Of a stretch of DNA of 64,000 nucleotides, positions 12,501 to 26,400 are shown piece by piece. The DNA lies in assembly GCF_000003815.2 (NCBI RefSeq), contig NC_049985.1, forward strand, positions 2,473,639-2,537,638, in the 5' to 3' direction. The stretch's first letter is position 1, and each line of letters opens with the position of its first letter. Below the pieces are notes generated by a model. That model made no database searches and had not been told where the DNA came from. It saw only the letters and a list, made by a program, of their open reading frames with translations. The stretch is from Branchiostoma floridae (Eukaryota > Chordata > Leptocardii > Amphioxiformes > Branchiostomatidae). The position numbers and the translations under genes were made by a program.

Positions 12501-15500
12501 ACATGTTCTGGCATTTGATGACTGTACAGTTGGAGGTTTAATTTTGATAATGCTTCAGTACCTAGAATTACTCTGAGGGCACAGATATGTACTTGTCCTA
12601 GTTGATGAGACTGTTGGCTAGTTAAGTCTGCATTCCATACTACGACACTGGGTCTGCATAGTCTGTGGTTCGACAGACACAAAGCAAATAGATTTCCCAA
12701 AGATATTCAGTGCAGACAGCATTTTAGTTTCTTATTTATCCAAAAAAAAGGCAAAAGCTTGCTTTTTGGTTGCATGTTTTCCCATTTCATGTCAGTAGAA
12801 ATCCATAGACCTGAAATACGCTCATTTTCAGTGTCAGTACTCAATTCCTTTTGGTAGCACTACAAGGGGAGGAATTCCTTCATGAAAGAACTTCTGCCCA
12901 TTGCAAATTGGGATCGGCATAAGTAAATCAATAAATTATTGTTATAGGATTGGTACAACAAGCCTAATTCTGCCCATTATATATTGTGATAGGCATAAAT
13001 CAATCAATCAATAAATCAATGTTACAGGATTGGTACAACAAGGTTACCTCTTCCCATTGCAAATTGGGATGGGTATGAATAAATAGATTAATAAATTGAT
13101 TAATGTTGTAGGATTGGTACAACAAGCCTACCTCTGCCCATTGTGATGGGCATAAATAAATTAATAAGTCCAAGTTATACGATTGATACAACAAGCCTAC
13201 CTCTGCCCATTGGCATAAATAAATTAATAAATTCAAGTTATACGATTGGTACAACAAGCCTACCTCTGCTCATTGTGATGGGCATAAATAAATAAATAAA
13301 AGTTGTAGGATTGGTACAACAAGCCTACTTTTTGCCCATTGGGATTGGCACAAGCGAATAAATGAATTCAAGTTATAGGATTGGTACAACAAGCCTACCT
13401 CTGCCCATTGAGATGGGCATAAATAAATAAATAAATAAAAGTTATAGGATTGGTACAACAAGCCTATCTCTGCCCATTGAGATGGGCATAAATAAATAAA
13501 TAAATAAAAGTTATAGGATTGGTACAACAAGCCTACCTCTGCCCATTGAGATGGGCATAAATAAATAAATAAATAAAAGTTATAGGATTGGTACAACAAG
13601 CCTATCTCTGCCCATTGGGATGGGCATGAATAAATAAATAAAAGTTGTAGGATTGATACAACAAGCCTACTTCTGCCCATTGGGATGGGCATGAATAAAG
13701 AAATAAATAAAAGTTGTAGGATTGGTACAACAAGCCTACTTTTTGCCCATTGGGATTGGCACAAATAAATAAATGAATTCAAGTTATAGGATTGGTACAA
13801 CAAGCTTACCTCTGCCCATTAGGATGGGTGGTGATACGCTGCACTGGTCATGCCCTTTGTCCAAATTCTTCAGTTTTCTTAATCCAAGCCAACTTGCATG
13901 ACCACAGTTGTCCTTGGGTAGTTCTGTTCCTAAATCTTGGATAGTTCTGTTCCTAAATCTTGGGTAGTTCTGTTCCTAAATCTTGGTAGTTCTGTTCCTT
14001 AATCTTGGGTAGTTCTGTCCCAAAATCTTGTGTAGTTCTGTTCCTAACTTGTCTGAATCTATTCCACTGCCTGTTTTGTTTCACTGTTTCAAGAGAGCGA
14101 AGTTCCCTCAGATTCGGGGTTTCCTTTTCGTGCGCTGGCTTGTGTCTTCTTGCCATGCTATCTTTGGATGCCCTGGTGGATTTTCCAAAGCTAGCGCATC
14201 CATAGTATGTCCTACTGTTGCTTCATCGGTGTCGGTGTCCAATGTAGGGATGTCAGATGATTCTTCATCCAAGTGCAGTTGTTCGGGAAGTGCTTCCCTG
14301 ATGTCCTTATCACTGGAACGTGGTGTTGGTTCGGCATGCACCTCTGCCAGGACTGTCATCTTGTATGGTTGCCCTGAAGCCGTCTTATGGCCATGCCTTC
14401 CTGTTGCCGCATTGGTCTCGGTGTCTAACACTGATGTAGGAACGTCCAACGATTCTTCATCCAAGTGGAGTTGTCCAGGAAGGGTTTCCATGATGACCTC
14501 TCTGGAACGTGGTGTTGGTTTGGCATGCACCTCTGCCTGGACTGTAATCTTGAATGGTTGCCCTGAAGCGGTTTTATGGCCATGGTTTTCTGTACGAGGC
14601 GCTAGTCCTGGGCTCATGTCTGCCGTTGTTGTCTGCTTCTGTGCTTGGTCGGAAGGTGGGTCCTTTGGTAGTGTCATCAGGATCTCTACAGGGGTTTGAG
14701 CTGGCGTCAGTTCTGAGGCTGGAGCATCCTGCCCAGGACCCGTGATGGCGGGCATCTCCACGTCTCGATGCCGCCGTGCCGGTACCGCAGGTGGCGTGTT
14801 GGTTGGCAAACCACACAGCTGCTTAAAGGCTCGACGAAACTCGGGCAACCGGAAGCTGTAGAGGATGGGGTTGGCCATGGACGATACCGTCAGATACAGG
14901 AGGGTTGACATCTGATTTGCGATGATCATGTGATCTTTACTGATCAAAGCTTGTTTCATGGCTACCTGGAAACCAACAGTGACTGCGGCTACAGTCCAAA
15001 CCATAAGATGTGGCAGCATCAGTTTGAATGCCTTGGTCTGGAAGACCCACAATTTGTGGTTCTCATCCCTCTCCTGTTGTCTCCTGGCTTCCTTGAAGAC
15101 AAGGTAGTAGAGCACTTGGATGAAGAGAGTGGCGAGTATGATTACAGAGAAGTTGATGGCTTTGAAAATGTCAGTGAAGGAGACGGATTCCAATTCACAT
15201 GACACGCTGTATTTGGGCAGTCCGTCAAAAGCTACAAACGCTATTCCAAAGAACAAGGTGTAGGCCCTGATTGTCAAGATGCCAGCGACCACCCGTTTTG
15301 TGGTGACCTTGTCGTGGTAGTGTAGGGGGTTGCACACGAAGTGGTACAGATCTGTAGCCATCATGAGGTATGTACCAACCATAGATGCCAGACATGGGAG
15401 CCCTACCAGTGATCTAGCTGTGCACCACAGCCGTGCACTGCTGACATCTTGCTGCAGAAGTGCGTAGATACGGATGGGAATCAGGCAACTTGTGAAGATG

Positions 15501-18500
15501 ATGTCGTCCACGGCTAGATTGCAGCGAAGGTAATGGCTCGGCTTGTGCAGATACCGTTTCTTCCAGACCACGAAAATGAGCAGCAGTCCAAATCCTACCG
15601 ACAGTACCAGGCTGATGATGAAGTATGTTACCTGGAGAGTCTGAGATGTCGAACCAAGAGATAGAACACGATTGATGTCATCTTCTTCTGATGGACCGTC
15701 ACTTTCTTCTTCCATATTGATAGCCAAATAGCACAAAAACAGGACTCTTAGGAATAGTGTACCGTTTTCTCGATGGCTGAACAGACTACTGAGGCAGCAG
15801 TGTACGCAGTGGCAAGTACTGTCTAAAGATAGCCAATTTATGCATATTGCACTGAACGTGATGTCCTCCTTAGAAAAAATGTTGTTTGTGACTTTTTTGT
15901 GCACGAAGGTCGCCTCTGACGTCGAAAGGTATTCAGCGGACGATCTTTCAATTAAGTTTTTAATAACTGTTGTAAGTAGCAACCTTTGTACCTGTAGATT
16001 TGGGTGTCCATCATCCCCAGTCTAACACATAGCAAGAATTTTCTGGTAACTGCTACATGTAAATGTTTTTATTACCTTGTCGGGCTTGCGCTCGACAAGG
16101 TAATGAGCCCCATTCTTTGCATGCATGGTTCAGTCAATGGTTCAATCAATGGTTCAATGTTAACCCAGCCCTTCCAAAGGCCCTTCAAAAGGCCCTTTTC
16201 TCTTTGCCCAATTTTATGGCTTAGTTAGACAAGGGTACATTGCAGGCCAGTATCAAAAATGTATTTTAGACGTATGTGGTCCAGCGTAAATAAATCTACG
16301 CTTTAACCCATGTTTATCATAAAGATATATCAAAAATTGCATCAGAAGGAATTTATTTTGTAATAAAGAATAATGCATACTCATTGTGGGTCAAAAAGTT
16401 TTACAATACCGGTTTATTGTGCCAATAATTCATCTGACATAGATTATGTTAATGAGGTAAATTTCCCTACACTGAGGGATTCTTTTGCTGTATTTTATAC
16501 TGAAGTTGCTAGGTGTCGCTCTTTGCAATGGGAAAACAGGCTATATGTCAGTATTGACACACCGAGATGCTAGTCAACCAATCAAAGCTTGTAACATGAC
16601 TTTCCGACATTATTTTACACAAGCAACAGTTGGTTAGACATTGTTCGGAAGATTAGACATAAGAATCTTTGAATCTTGGATAAACGGACGTATTCAAGTT
16701 ATGCCCTACATTTGGATACCTGTTAATACGTGCTGTCAACATCAATGTCGGCCGTAGCGTAGTGGATAGTGCGTTCACCCGGGAATCCATATTACCAGCT
16801 CCGACCCCGGTTCGAGTCCGCACTGGAATTTTTTTTTTTTAATTGTCCTTTTACCTTTTTAAACATTCATTTGATATAAGAATATTTTAGTCTTGGGACC
16901 AAAACCATCAAAACCCACCTTTGGGACTTTTTGGTCTGCATTTTGTTAGTACGTTTATTTTTTACAGCCGCAGATCGGCAGAATCCACCCGCTACGTTTT
17001 TATTTTGGACGGTACACTTATTTTTTTTTTTCAATTGGACCAAGGACCCCTGAAATAATAAAATGTGGGTTTTTTTAACCATATTTCTGCGGTATTTTTG
17101 CTCAAAATTCACGTGTTTTTTTTCGGTCGAAGCGGCGCGGACTTCCCCGCCGCTATGTCATCCAAACATCCTAGCGGTTACGCCGGTACTCAAAACATAT
17201 CGGTCGATCACGCTATGACGCTACAAAGTTCTTTCACATTAAAAATGATGAAACAACTATAGCTTCACATCACTTGTAATATAAGTTTTGAGGCCGCAAA
17301 TTCTCCCAAACGGCAGGAATTCGTCGGTAAACACAGCTGAAAACGTGTTCCAAAACCGAGCCAACATGATCACATGTGGTGTTTGCATGGTACTACATAT
17401 ACTAGAACTAGTAGTTAGCTCATTTGCATACTTGTGACTGGCTACATGCGGCCTTTACCGTAAACGCGTGAAAATGAGCGTATTTTGGGTTGATGATGGA
17501 CACAGAATGCCATTTGTATTTTCAGAGTGTTGACTGTCAAATATAATCGTAAGATTTTCTCATTTTAGTGGTTTCTAGTGTTAAAATGAAAAAAAATAGT
17601 GCACTGAGTGTGTCAATAGCCTGTTTAGGCTATTGACACACTGGGTGTGACACTGGGTGTGTCAATAGCCTCGCTCATTGTAAAAATGAAACAACGTTTA
17701 TTTTTCTGGTTGTCTCTGATTATTTTGATGTGATCCTGATGTTTACTGATGAACACTGGTGAAGCGCCGAGGTACCTTTTCCTGACGATATTCCTACTAC
17801 CCGACAAGGTACAGCTTTTTTAAAGCACTTGTTCCATCAAGGACAGGCTAATTTCCTGATATTAAATGCCTACGTGTATGTTATTTTCATGTATTAGTTT
17901 CTTTTCTCCATAAAGTTGAAATTCTGAGTGAGATCGCGTGGCGTAATCGGCAGCTTGTTTGACTTAGGACCGAGAGGTCCAGGGTTCAACTCCTGCCGTG
18001 GCACCGATCTTGTGCCTGTGGGAAAGGCACTTTACACAACTTTCCCTACTTTATTCAGGTGTAAATTAGTACCTAGCTTCGGTTAGGGTCTTTCCTTGGA
18101 TAGGATGTTAAATTGAGGTGCCGTGTTTTGGGAGAACCACATCCAACTCATGTTAAAGAACCCACCACATCTTTCGAAAAATAGTAAGGGCATGCCACTG
18201 TGTGCAATAGAGCAAATACTTCTGTCTGGAGTTGGTGATTCATGTCAAATTACCCGGATGGAGGCCTGGCGTCCCTCCATACCGTATCAGCCACATGGTG
18301 GTTACATTGTTCACCCAGACGGGACACCTGGCACATCCTCATGTTGTCTTCAGCCAAAGGAAAGGGTTTGCCACCCTGTAAGGTGCAGTATAGCCCAAAC
18401 GGTGCTGTAATACACTGTATGACTCTCTACTACTAACATTCTGATTAAGACTTTTAATGAAAGTTCAAAACTGGTAAATCGTTGTGTCTCAGCAATCATC

Positions 18501-20410
18501 CCTCTGACGCACAGTCGGCTATGTTAACATTTATTGGAACATTCTTGTTATTCATGTCTGACGTGAAGCAAAGAATGCAGGAAATTGGAGAGGTATCATC
18601 TACCTAAAGTATTCCAGCAACAGCAGTTATTAGAAAATTCTTCCAATTCATAGATGTCAATCAAGGAACACGTGCCTCAATGCAGCCATCAACATGTGTA
18701 GTGCGACGGTGCTGGAGTTTTGACTACATCTCCAATCTCCATGAAGCGAACAGAAATATTTTGAATGTAAAAGTTGAGCTCCTTCCAACACCACATGATG
18801 CATTGGGCACCCATCTCCATTTCTGAAGATTTTGGGCCACACAACTACATTGTACAATGTCTGTGGGATCGCTACAGCAGGGAGCTACTCCACTGGCAGT
18901 GGTCTGTGTATTCAAATACCATAAATGATACTCTTTCCCAAATGCTAGGTGCTATAAGGCCATGCCAATTTTATTGGTTGCCAAACACCCTGCAGTTTTA
19001 AGCCACAAAACTGCACTACTTGACAATGTGTGAATGAATAAAAAAACTATATTGTACAAAATATAGTTGCCTGTGCATCATTCTGTAACAGATGCTTAGG
19101 GGTGACGCTCATCACCATTTCTGTAGCCCTTGGGCCACACATTTGTGCAAGCCACTACAGCAGGGGGCTAGTCTGCAGGTAGTGGAGTGTGTTTGAGTCC
19201 CATACTTTTCCTCATTAGTGAAAAGTACTAAGCAGAGAAAGCAGCATGTACCATTTTCAAAGTCTTTGGTTTGACTTGGCCGGGGATCAAGCTCACGACC
19301 TTCCGAATGCAAGGCGAACACTCTACCCACTTGGCCATTGGATGAGAATGATTTACTTATAAAACAATGCAACCTATAGGCTGAATTCTGTGATACATGA
19401 CAAGTATACTACAATACATTACAAGCTCACTTAAAATCTTTAGACAGACAAATAAGAAATGCCTAAAAGGCTCTAAACAGCATGATAAACATTCTATGCC
19501 AAAAACGAAATCAAGACAATCAGTTCAGTTCAGTTCATCCTCGTAAGAGGTGCCATTAATGATGTCCAACCATGCATCTCTGTCTAGCATGGCGGCTAGC
19601 AGCTTGTGGTCCTTCAGACCGACGTCCTCCTCCAATACTTGCCTAAGTGTCAGGTTTGACACTTGACAATGCAGACACTTGGCAATGCAATCAAGACAAT
19701 GCTATTCCTTTTTGTGTGTTCAGGGGAAAAGGAGACTACTTCAGGCTGGGCCACGGCAGTGATGCGCACGTGAGGAAGCCCCAGATCGTGGAGGGACTGA
19801 GGGGGAAGAAGGTGATCCATGTGGCTGTGGGGGCGCTGCACTGTCTGGCCGTCACAGACACTGGACAGGTAAATATAGCAGTTTAGTACTGTTAATTCAT
19901 GTATCTTCTCAGGGACATTGTTATACCTTTAAGAGAGTTTTTCACCAGCTTTGAATCGATAGAAGTGGTTCGTTCAACGGTTCATTTGGTTTGGATGGAT
20001 GGATTTATGGATGGTTTGGTTTGATTTGGATGGATTGTCCAATAAGCTTGTCACAACTTGGGTCATTACAACATGAAAAAGATCAGAGGACTGAATTTGA
20101 AAGCTTGTTGGTAAGTGCTTTATTTTGGGTATGTTCATAAAGTTTATAATTGTATCATTATCTTTGACTTGATGTTTGTTTCAGGTGTTTGCGTGGGGAG
20201 ACAACGACCACGGTCAGCAGGGGAACGGCACCACCACCGTGAACCGGCGCCCGTCCCTGGTGCAGGGGCTGGAGGGGGTAAAGGTCACCAGGGTCGCGTG
20301 CGGGTCGTCTCACAGCGTCGCCTGGACGACCACGGACTCGGCGGTCCCGTCCCGACACGAGCCCGTCCTGTTCACCATGTCCAGGGACCCCCTGGGGGCG
20401 TCGGCTCTCG
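523..20410 (+). CDS. HERC2: HERC2 RLD2 propeller exons (first six exons in the window)
   Basis: These exons (523-666, 1218-1308, 1648-1825, 1962-2215, 19724-19868, 20185-20410) encode about 346 residues of repeated RCC1-type blades. Recurring strings include [46 protein letters not shown] and [14 protein letters not shown]. The order and wording match the second RCC1-like domain of vertebrate HERC2. RLDs are seven-bladed beta-propellers that act as protein-interaction or GEF-like surfaces. Intron phases are mixed: the codon at 666/1218 is split after one base, the one at 1308/1648 after two, and 1825/1962 falls between codons. The propeller is split by the 17.5-kb intron 2216-19723, which holds the nested receptor genes. 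Confidence 0.95.
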
Positions 20411-23400
20411 GTGAGGCGTGCTGAGAAATTTCTGGTGTAATGCTAGTTCACGTTTATCTGTGATAATGATGATGATGATGACCTTTATCCGTGGGGTAAC
20501 CCATATCCGTTATTTTTAAAAAGGTATTTAGTGATATTTTGACCTTTATACGTGGGGTAACCTATATCCGTTATTTTTAAAAAGGTATTTAGGGACATCA
20601 AGTCAAACGACTGTTTCAAACTGCAATATTTTGAAAATACGTTTGAGTTTGCTAAGAAATTCATGGTTTAGAACTTGTCATGTACATGTAATATTATGCT
20701 AATTCACCTTTGTCCTCTGTTATAGACGAGGTATTTAGGAATATCAAGTCAACGGACTGTGGTTCAAAACTGCAATATTTTGAAAATTGCAAAGCCACCA
20801 ACGTGCATGTGACCAACGTGGACCAACCCCCTAGATGATCTTCGTTCGCAAAGTCCACCCAAGAAGGAGAAGAAGATTTTGGAAATACTACTACAGTCAA
20901 GCCTGTCTATAGCGGCCACTCAAGGGACCGGACAAATTTGGCCACTATAGACAGGTGGCCTCTGTATAGAGGTGGTAACTTGTAGATAAAATACCCAAGG
21001 TACCGACAAAAAGTGGCCACTATGGACAGGTGGCCCCTCTGTAGAGGTGGCCCCTAATACAGGTTTGACTGTATATGAAAATCTTATTACTTGGATGTCT
21101 AACCTTCATCAAAGTTCATAAACAATTTTATTTCCAGGTGTGGAGCCTGAGACAGATAACATGGGTGCGAGCTCTACCAGCCAGCTTCCCTCCAAACCTC
21201 ATCGACCTTCCCTCGCCAGGATCGTACTCTCCCTGGAGACCAACGTTGCTAAGCAACAGGCTCTGGGGCACATCCTGTCCGCTCTGCAGATCATCTATGC
21301 AAGGTACTTAAACATGTAGTCAATCCTAGGGACACCCTATGCTTTGATGCCGCTCTATTCCAACATTTCTGAATTAACTTTAGATTAGGGGTGCTGGAAC
21401 CTAGGGAACATATCGGGGTGTCCGATAACAGGAAAACATTTGCACAAACAGACCTCTTTTCATATGCTCTGCTCAGACAAATGCCATGTAGGTGCGCACA
21501 ATCTTTCTTTCACTGTCCCTTGCTTTGTGGATACATTTTTCACATCATAATACTATCTTCCACAACAGGGAGGCACAGGTGAGTGCCCTGGCTGTGCCTG
21601 AGTCCTATGCTGTTAAGGATAACTCCCAGGAACAGCCCGAGAGTCTGGAAGAAACCAAGCCAGAGAAGACACAGGAAGTGTCCGTGGAAGACATCGACAT
21701 TAGCATATCCAAGGAGGAGCCCAAGCACCCCCCTCTGTCTGGAAGTGGTAGCATCCCAGCTCTCAGTGCTTCTGCCTATGTGGCAGAAGCCATTACATCT
21801 ACGGAGGAGGTAAAACAATATTTCACCCATTTTTTTTCTGAATACGGGAAATATTTTGACTACATGTAGGAAACAAACACCTGTTGTTTTTGTTTCACCT
21901 TGTAGTGCCTGGTGTCACATAGGGAAGCAAGTTTCCTTGCTGTTTCAGTAATGGTAATGATAGTTCACCTTTATTCGCAGGGTAACCTATATCCGTTGTA
22001 CCTAAAAACAGGATATGTAGGTATATCACGTTGATGGATGGTGGTTTTAAATTGCATTTTTTTATGTTGAATGCAGTTTGAGACCACCGTCCGCCAACTT
22101 GATATACCGAAATACCCTGGTGTTAAATACAACGGATAAAGGTTACCCTGCTAATAAAGGTGAACTAGCGTTATATTTTTACAGGGGAGTGTGGGAAAGA
22201 GGCCATCTCTGCTGGCCTCACACATAACACTTTTTATATGTCACTTCAAAATGTTCATCTCATTGTTAAAAAGTGAACCGTCTGTACTGATTGTTGTTCC
22301 CCAGGTGACCAGTGGTTCGGACCAGGACCCGGCCCCTCCTGTCGCTGACCTGGATGAGTTCACGGGGAAGCTGAGCGCCGACGACGCCCGAGTTCTCGTG
22401 GACCTCCTGAAGTTGGCGGTGGCGGGGCGGGCGGGCGAGTCTGGAAAGGAAGCCATCTCCGCTGTCCTCACAGCCATGGGCAAGTTCAACCCTCAGGTAG
22501 GCCAGTTTTTTCTGTTAAAAGTTAAAGTCCTTGCACCAAATGGCTCCTTCTATTCTGTAATTCTGGGCCACACAGCTTTGTGCAGTCACTACAGCCTGTG
22601 GCTAGTCCACTGATGAATCAACAGTAGTCCACTTTTTAGATTCACTTCAACATGAGTGCTAAATGTAACATGATGCCTGTTGTACCAGGGGAACTTTCCC
22701 CAGTATAATGAACCTGTAAATTCTGTACAATCATACTTTCTTCTCATGACCAGTGGAAGAAAAGCGGACTGTTCATTGAGCCAAACTAGTTCTAGTTTAA
22801 TGTCAATTTTTTGCTTAAAGTACGTGTACTCCTTGAGTATTGATTTGCATGAACATGTGTGCATCCTGATACTACAAATGTAATAGCATTTAAAACTGTA
22901 ATTGTCTCTATCTCCAGGTGGCTGAGATGTTGCTGGAGCTATGTGTGACTGAGCTGGAGGACGTGGCATCAGACACGGAGGCCAACAGGAACGCCATGCA
23001 GCCCGTGGTACAGGAGAGCCCACACCCGTACGGGGACGATACTTCCATCAGTGGGCATGTTAGGATCGCAGGTGGGTCCTGGTTTGGTTTCTAGGGCTCT
23101 TGTAGAGGGTCATTTCAAGTCCTGGATAGATTTTGTTTCCTTTGGAAAAGGCTTTTTATATAGATGAGTTTCCTCACTTCGCCCATGTAAAAATCCGTAC
23201 CTGACATCGATTGATGAGGTAAAAGGTGGTGGAAGGAAAGGGATGGGCTCTGCCTTCCAATACCGTGCCTCAGACACAGTGGATTGACAACTCACTGCCA
23301 CCATATGACCACTATAGCTACATAAAGGGCATGGGACCTCAATCAGTGCTCAAAATACTTTTTTTCAGCCTTTCTGAGTCAAAAGCCAGGTTGTGCCATC

Positions 23401-26400
23401 AACATTTCAGGTTGGCTGCCAAACTTCCAAGTAATTACTTTCTTCAAATCAGCTACTTGATATCCAGTATCTTTACTTCCAGTTATATGTAACTACTTAG
23501 GTTTCATCTTAAAGAATAAAGAAATAAAACAAAAGCTTATGCATGTAGGTAGGGGAAAACTTTCAGGTTATGCACTGTGCTACCTGGGTTTGAAATTAAG
23601 TTGCGCCAAGCAAAATCTGGTTTTATTTTGAAAGTGTGCAAGTAGGTATTTCGTGCTCTGGACCTATACCTTTACCAAAATTCAGGTCGGCTTTGTTTTG
23701 CTCTGAATGTACCCTGGCAGGGTCACATCGGAAACACAAAACTCTACAATGGACTTCCTCCAATCACTAGAACTATCCAGAATAGAAGACTGGCTCTAGC
23801 TGGCCTTGTAGCATGCCATGAGGAGATGGCTGCCAAAGTTCTCCTCTGAGAACCTGACTTGTAAGTTGAAGAGAAAAGGGGACAACCGAACCTGACACTT
23901 AAGAAAGTATTGGAGGAGGAGGAGGAGGTCGGTCTAAAGGACCACAACTGGCTAGCCGCCATGCTAGACAGAGATGCATGGTTGGACATCATTAATGGCA
24001 CCTCTTATGAGGATGAACTGAACTGAACTGAGGTCGGTATTGATGCTGTGTGTTGTTTTGTATCCAGGTGCGGAGGCGCTGCGTGTAGAGTTTGACCGCC
24101 AGTGCTCCACGGAGAGAAGACACGACCCCCTCACAATCATGGACGGAGCCAACAGGGTGGTGTCCGTTAGATCAGGTATGTTATGATAATGATGCTACTT
24201 ATCATGTACACATGTGTTCTTCTTGGACTGGAAAGTCAGTTCTTATAACTTATATCTGTTCTACTCAAATCCATAATGGTCGCATCTAAAGTAATCGGGT
24301 CGTTACAAGATGTCACACAATTGTACACAAAGGTTTAGATGCAAATTTGTTCACTATTAGTATCATATGATTCTAATAAGAGAGTTCCCCCACTTTAAGT
24401 CTTTGTCTAGTGTTGAAAAATTCATTTTTCTTATGCCCTTTGATCATACTACATCGTACAAGCACATCTCAATGAGAAGAAGCCGTACAAAATGTATTTT
24501 TAGAATTATTTTGAGTAGTTTTAAAACCCATGTTATACTGTAATTCCTGATTTTTTCAATGTGCTGTTATGTTCACGGTTTTCACGGTGACGACTATAAC
24601 GGGAACTTATCATTACTGATAACAAATAATTCACAGACTTTTTTTATGTGCACTTGACGTGACAGTGAACATTTAGTTTCGAGAACAAGTTAAATTTTCT
24701 AAGACTGTGAAAGTTTGGTACCGAGAAGACAAAGTGAATTACAGTATGTCATGATGTGTATTTTGTATCTATATGCCTGTACTCAGCCCGATAGGGCATG
24801 AATGTGCAATAAAGGCTATTATGTTTAATAAGCATGATGAAGCATGGTTTCTGAAATGTCCTGCACAGGCCGCGAGTGGAGCGACTGGTCGTCTGAGCTG
24901 AGAATAGCAGGTGACGAGCTGAAGTGGAAGTTCACAAGCGACGGTTCTGTGAACGGCTGGGGATGGAGGTTCACTGTCTTCCCCATCATGCCTGCCGCAG
25001 CACCTAAGGTACAGAACAGTAGTCATATTGTATTTTGGGGGTTAACTTCTTTTATTGCCACAAAGGACTCAAAAAATGAGAACATAAAAGTGATGGGGCT
25101 AAAATCCAATGGCCTTGAGCAGCTTGCCATTCAACGCTAACACAAGGGACGTTTGTATGTTTCATGTACTACATAATCACTGCTGTTGCAGTTATTAAAC
25201 TAGCTGTACATTTTTTTTTTTTGATGCACAGAATTCCCTCTGTTTTTCTACCTTGGAAAAAAATATCTGTTGTGTTCCTTAACATAATTGAGGTTGATGA
25301 GGCCAACTGTGTCCCAATGATTTTTCCTTCTTAGGCCTTGGTCACATACGTCGTGTGATTGTCATTATATTGATACAATTGCAAACTGACAGCATTGTTG
25401 GGATCGTTATGAATGTGTGTGAAACCCTTGTCGGCAATTGGTTCTGTCGTAGCCTGCTTGAAAATTCCACCACATACACATCATATTGATGACCAACATG
25501 TATAGCAAAAGTGATTGTGCTGTTAGTTACACACTTTAATTTTTTCTGCACCCCAGGACCTTCTGTCGGACAGATCGGTCCTGTCCCGACCTTCCATTGA
25601 CCTTGTGACCTGCCTGCTGGACTTCCGGCTGGACGCCAACTGTGTCCGCAGTATCGTGCCTCGGCTGGCCGCGGCGCTCGCTGCCTGCGCACAGCTCAGC
25701 TGTCTAGGTACTGTACACTCATACATGTCTTGTGTATCTATCTTAATTTGTTATTTGCCTGATTACATGTACTTTCCTCAGAAAAGGTATCAGGTCTTTT
25801 TCCCCACAGGTCAGTTTCCCCCAGGACGTTTCCCCCAGGACGTTTCCCCCCCAAGTTCAGGTGGGAAACATCTGGGGGGAAAAGTCTAGAAACCATCTTA
25901 AAATGGCCACCTTATTCTCACTGGGAAAGCTTGTAATAAATTAGTTATACATGCATGTACATGTATATGTATAACAACTTCAAAAGTGATAGGTTCTATT
26001 TTATATACTCAGATGTGTAGTTAGGGAAATACATGTAATCTTACTGTGATAGTGTGTTTAGATCTTTCTCCTTTTTTTCTGCCAGCAAGAGCCAAACACC
26101 ACAATGGTATCTTGGCCAAATACATTCTCAGGTCCATTGATATAAGGCTTACATTTTTGGTTGCCAACCATCCTCCTCCATTGATTCCAGTTCAGGGCTG
26201 TCCACTGCATACATTTGTAGTTCAATCTTGACTAAGCCATTTTCATGATAAATCATTTGACAATTAGACCATTTTCTGTTCTCTGTTTTCTGGTTCCAGT
26301 TGCCAGCCAGCATTTGGGAATGTGAACCTCCAGTATGGTAGTTGAACACACACCACTACCATTGGACTAGCTCCCCTACTGTAGTGATTGCCAAAAGTGG

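Larger units (their letters stand above)
3050..18660. repeat. Tandem duplication of a ~6.5-kb receptor-bearing unit
   Basis: The stretch from about 3060 to 9700 and the stretch from about 10015 to 16070 repeat in the same order. Each has a left block (TTAGGNAGCCAACAC, TTGCACTAGAAC), a copy of the receptor-upstream block, a minisatellite, a - strand receptor gene and another upstream block. Matching landmarks are 3060/10015, 4680/11440, 7260/12900, 7896/14108 and 9400/15830. Sequence from 17835 to 18660 continues unit 2 after two insertions. Many indels separate the copies, so the duplication is not recent. Confidence 0.8.

Noticed and set aside
13000-13803. Long - strand open frames reading LLYQSYN repeats
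   Set aside because: They are translations of the 60-75 bp minisatellite; the unit structure, not selection, keeps them open.
15716-15982. 89-residue N-terminal extension of receptor copy 2
   Set aside because: The same region in copy 1 is not open, and the shared start is MEEE at 15715. No signal peptide is needed for this family.
16748-16822. Functional tRNA gene
   Set aside because: Pol III boxes are good but the T-arm does not pair; a SINE head or relic is more likely.
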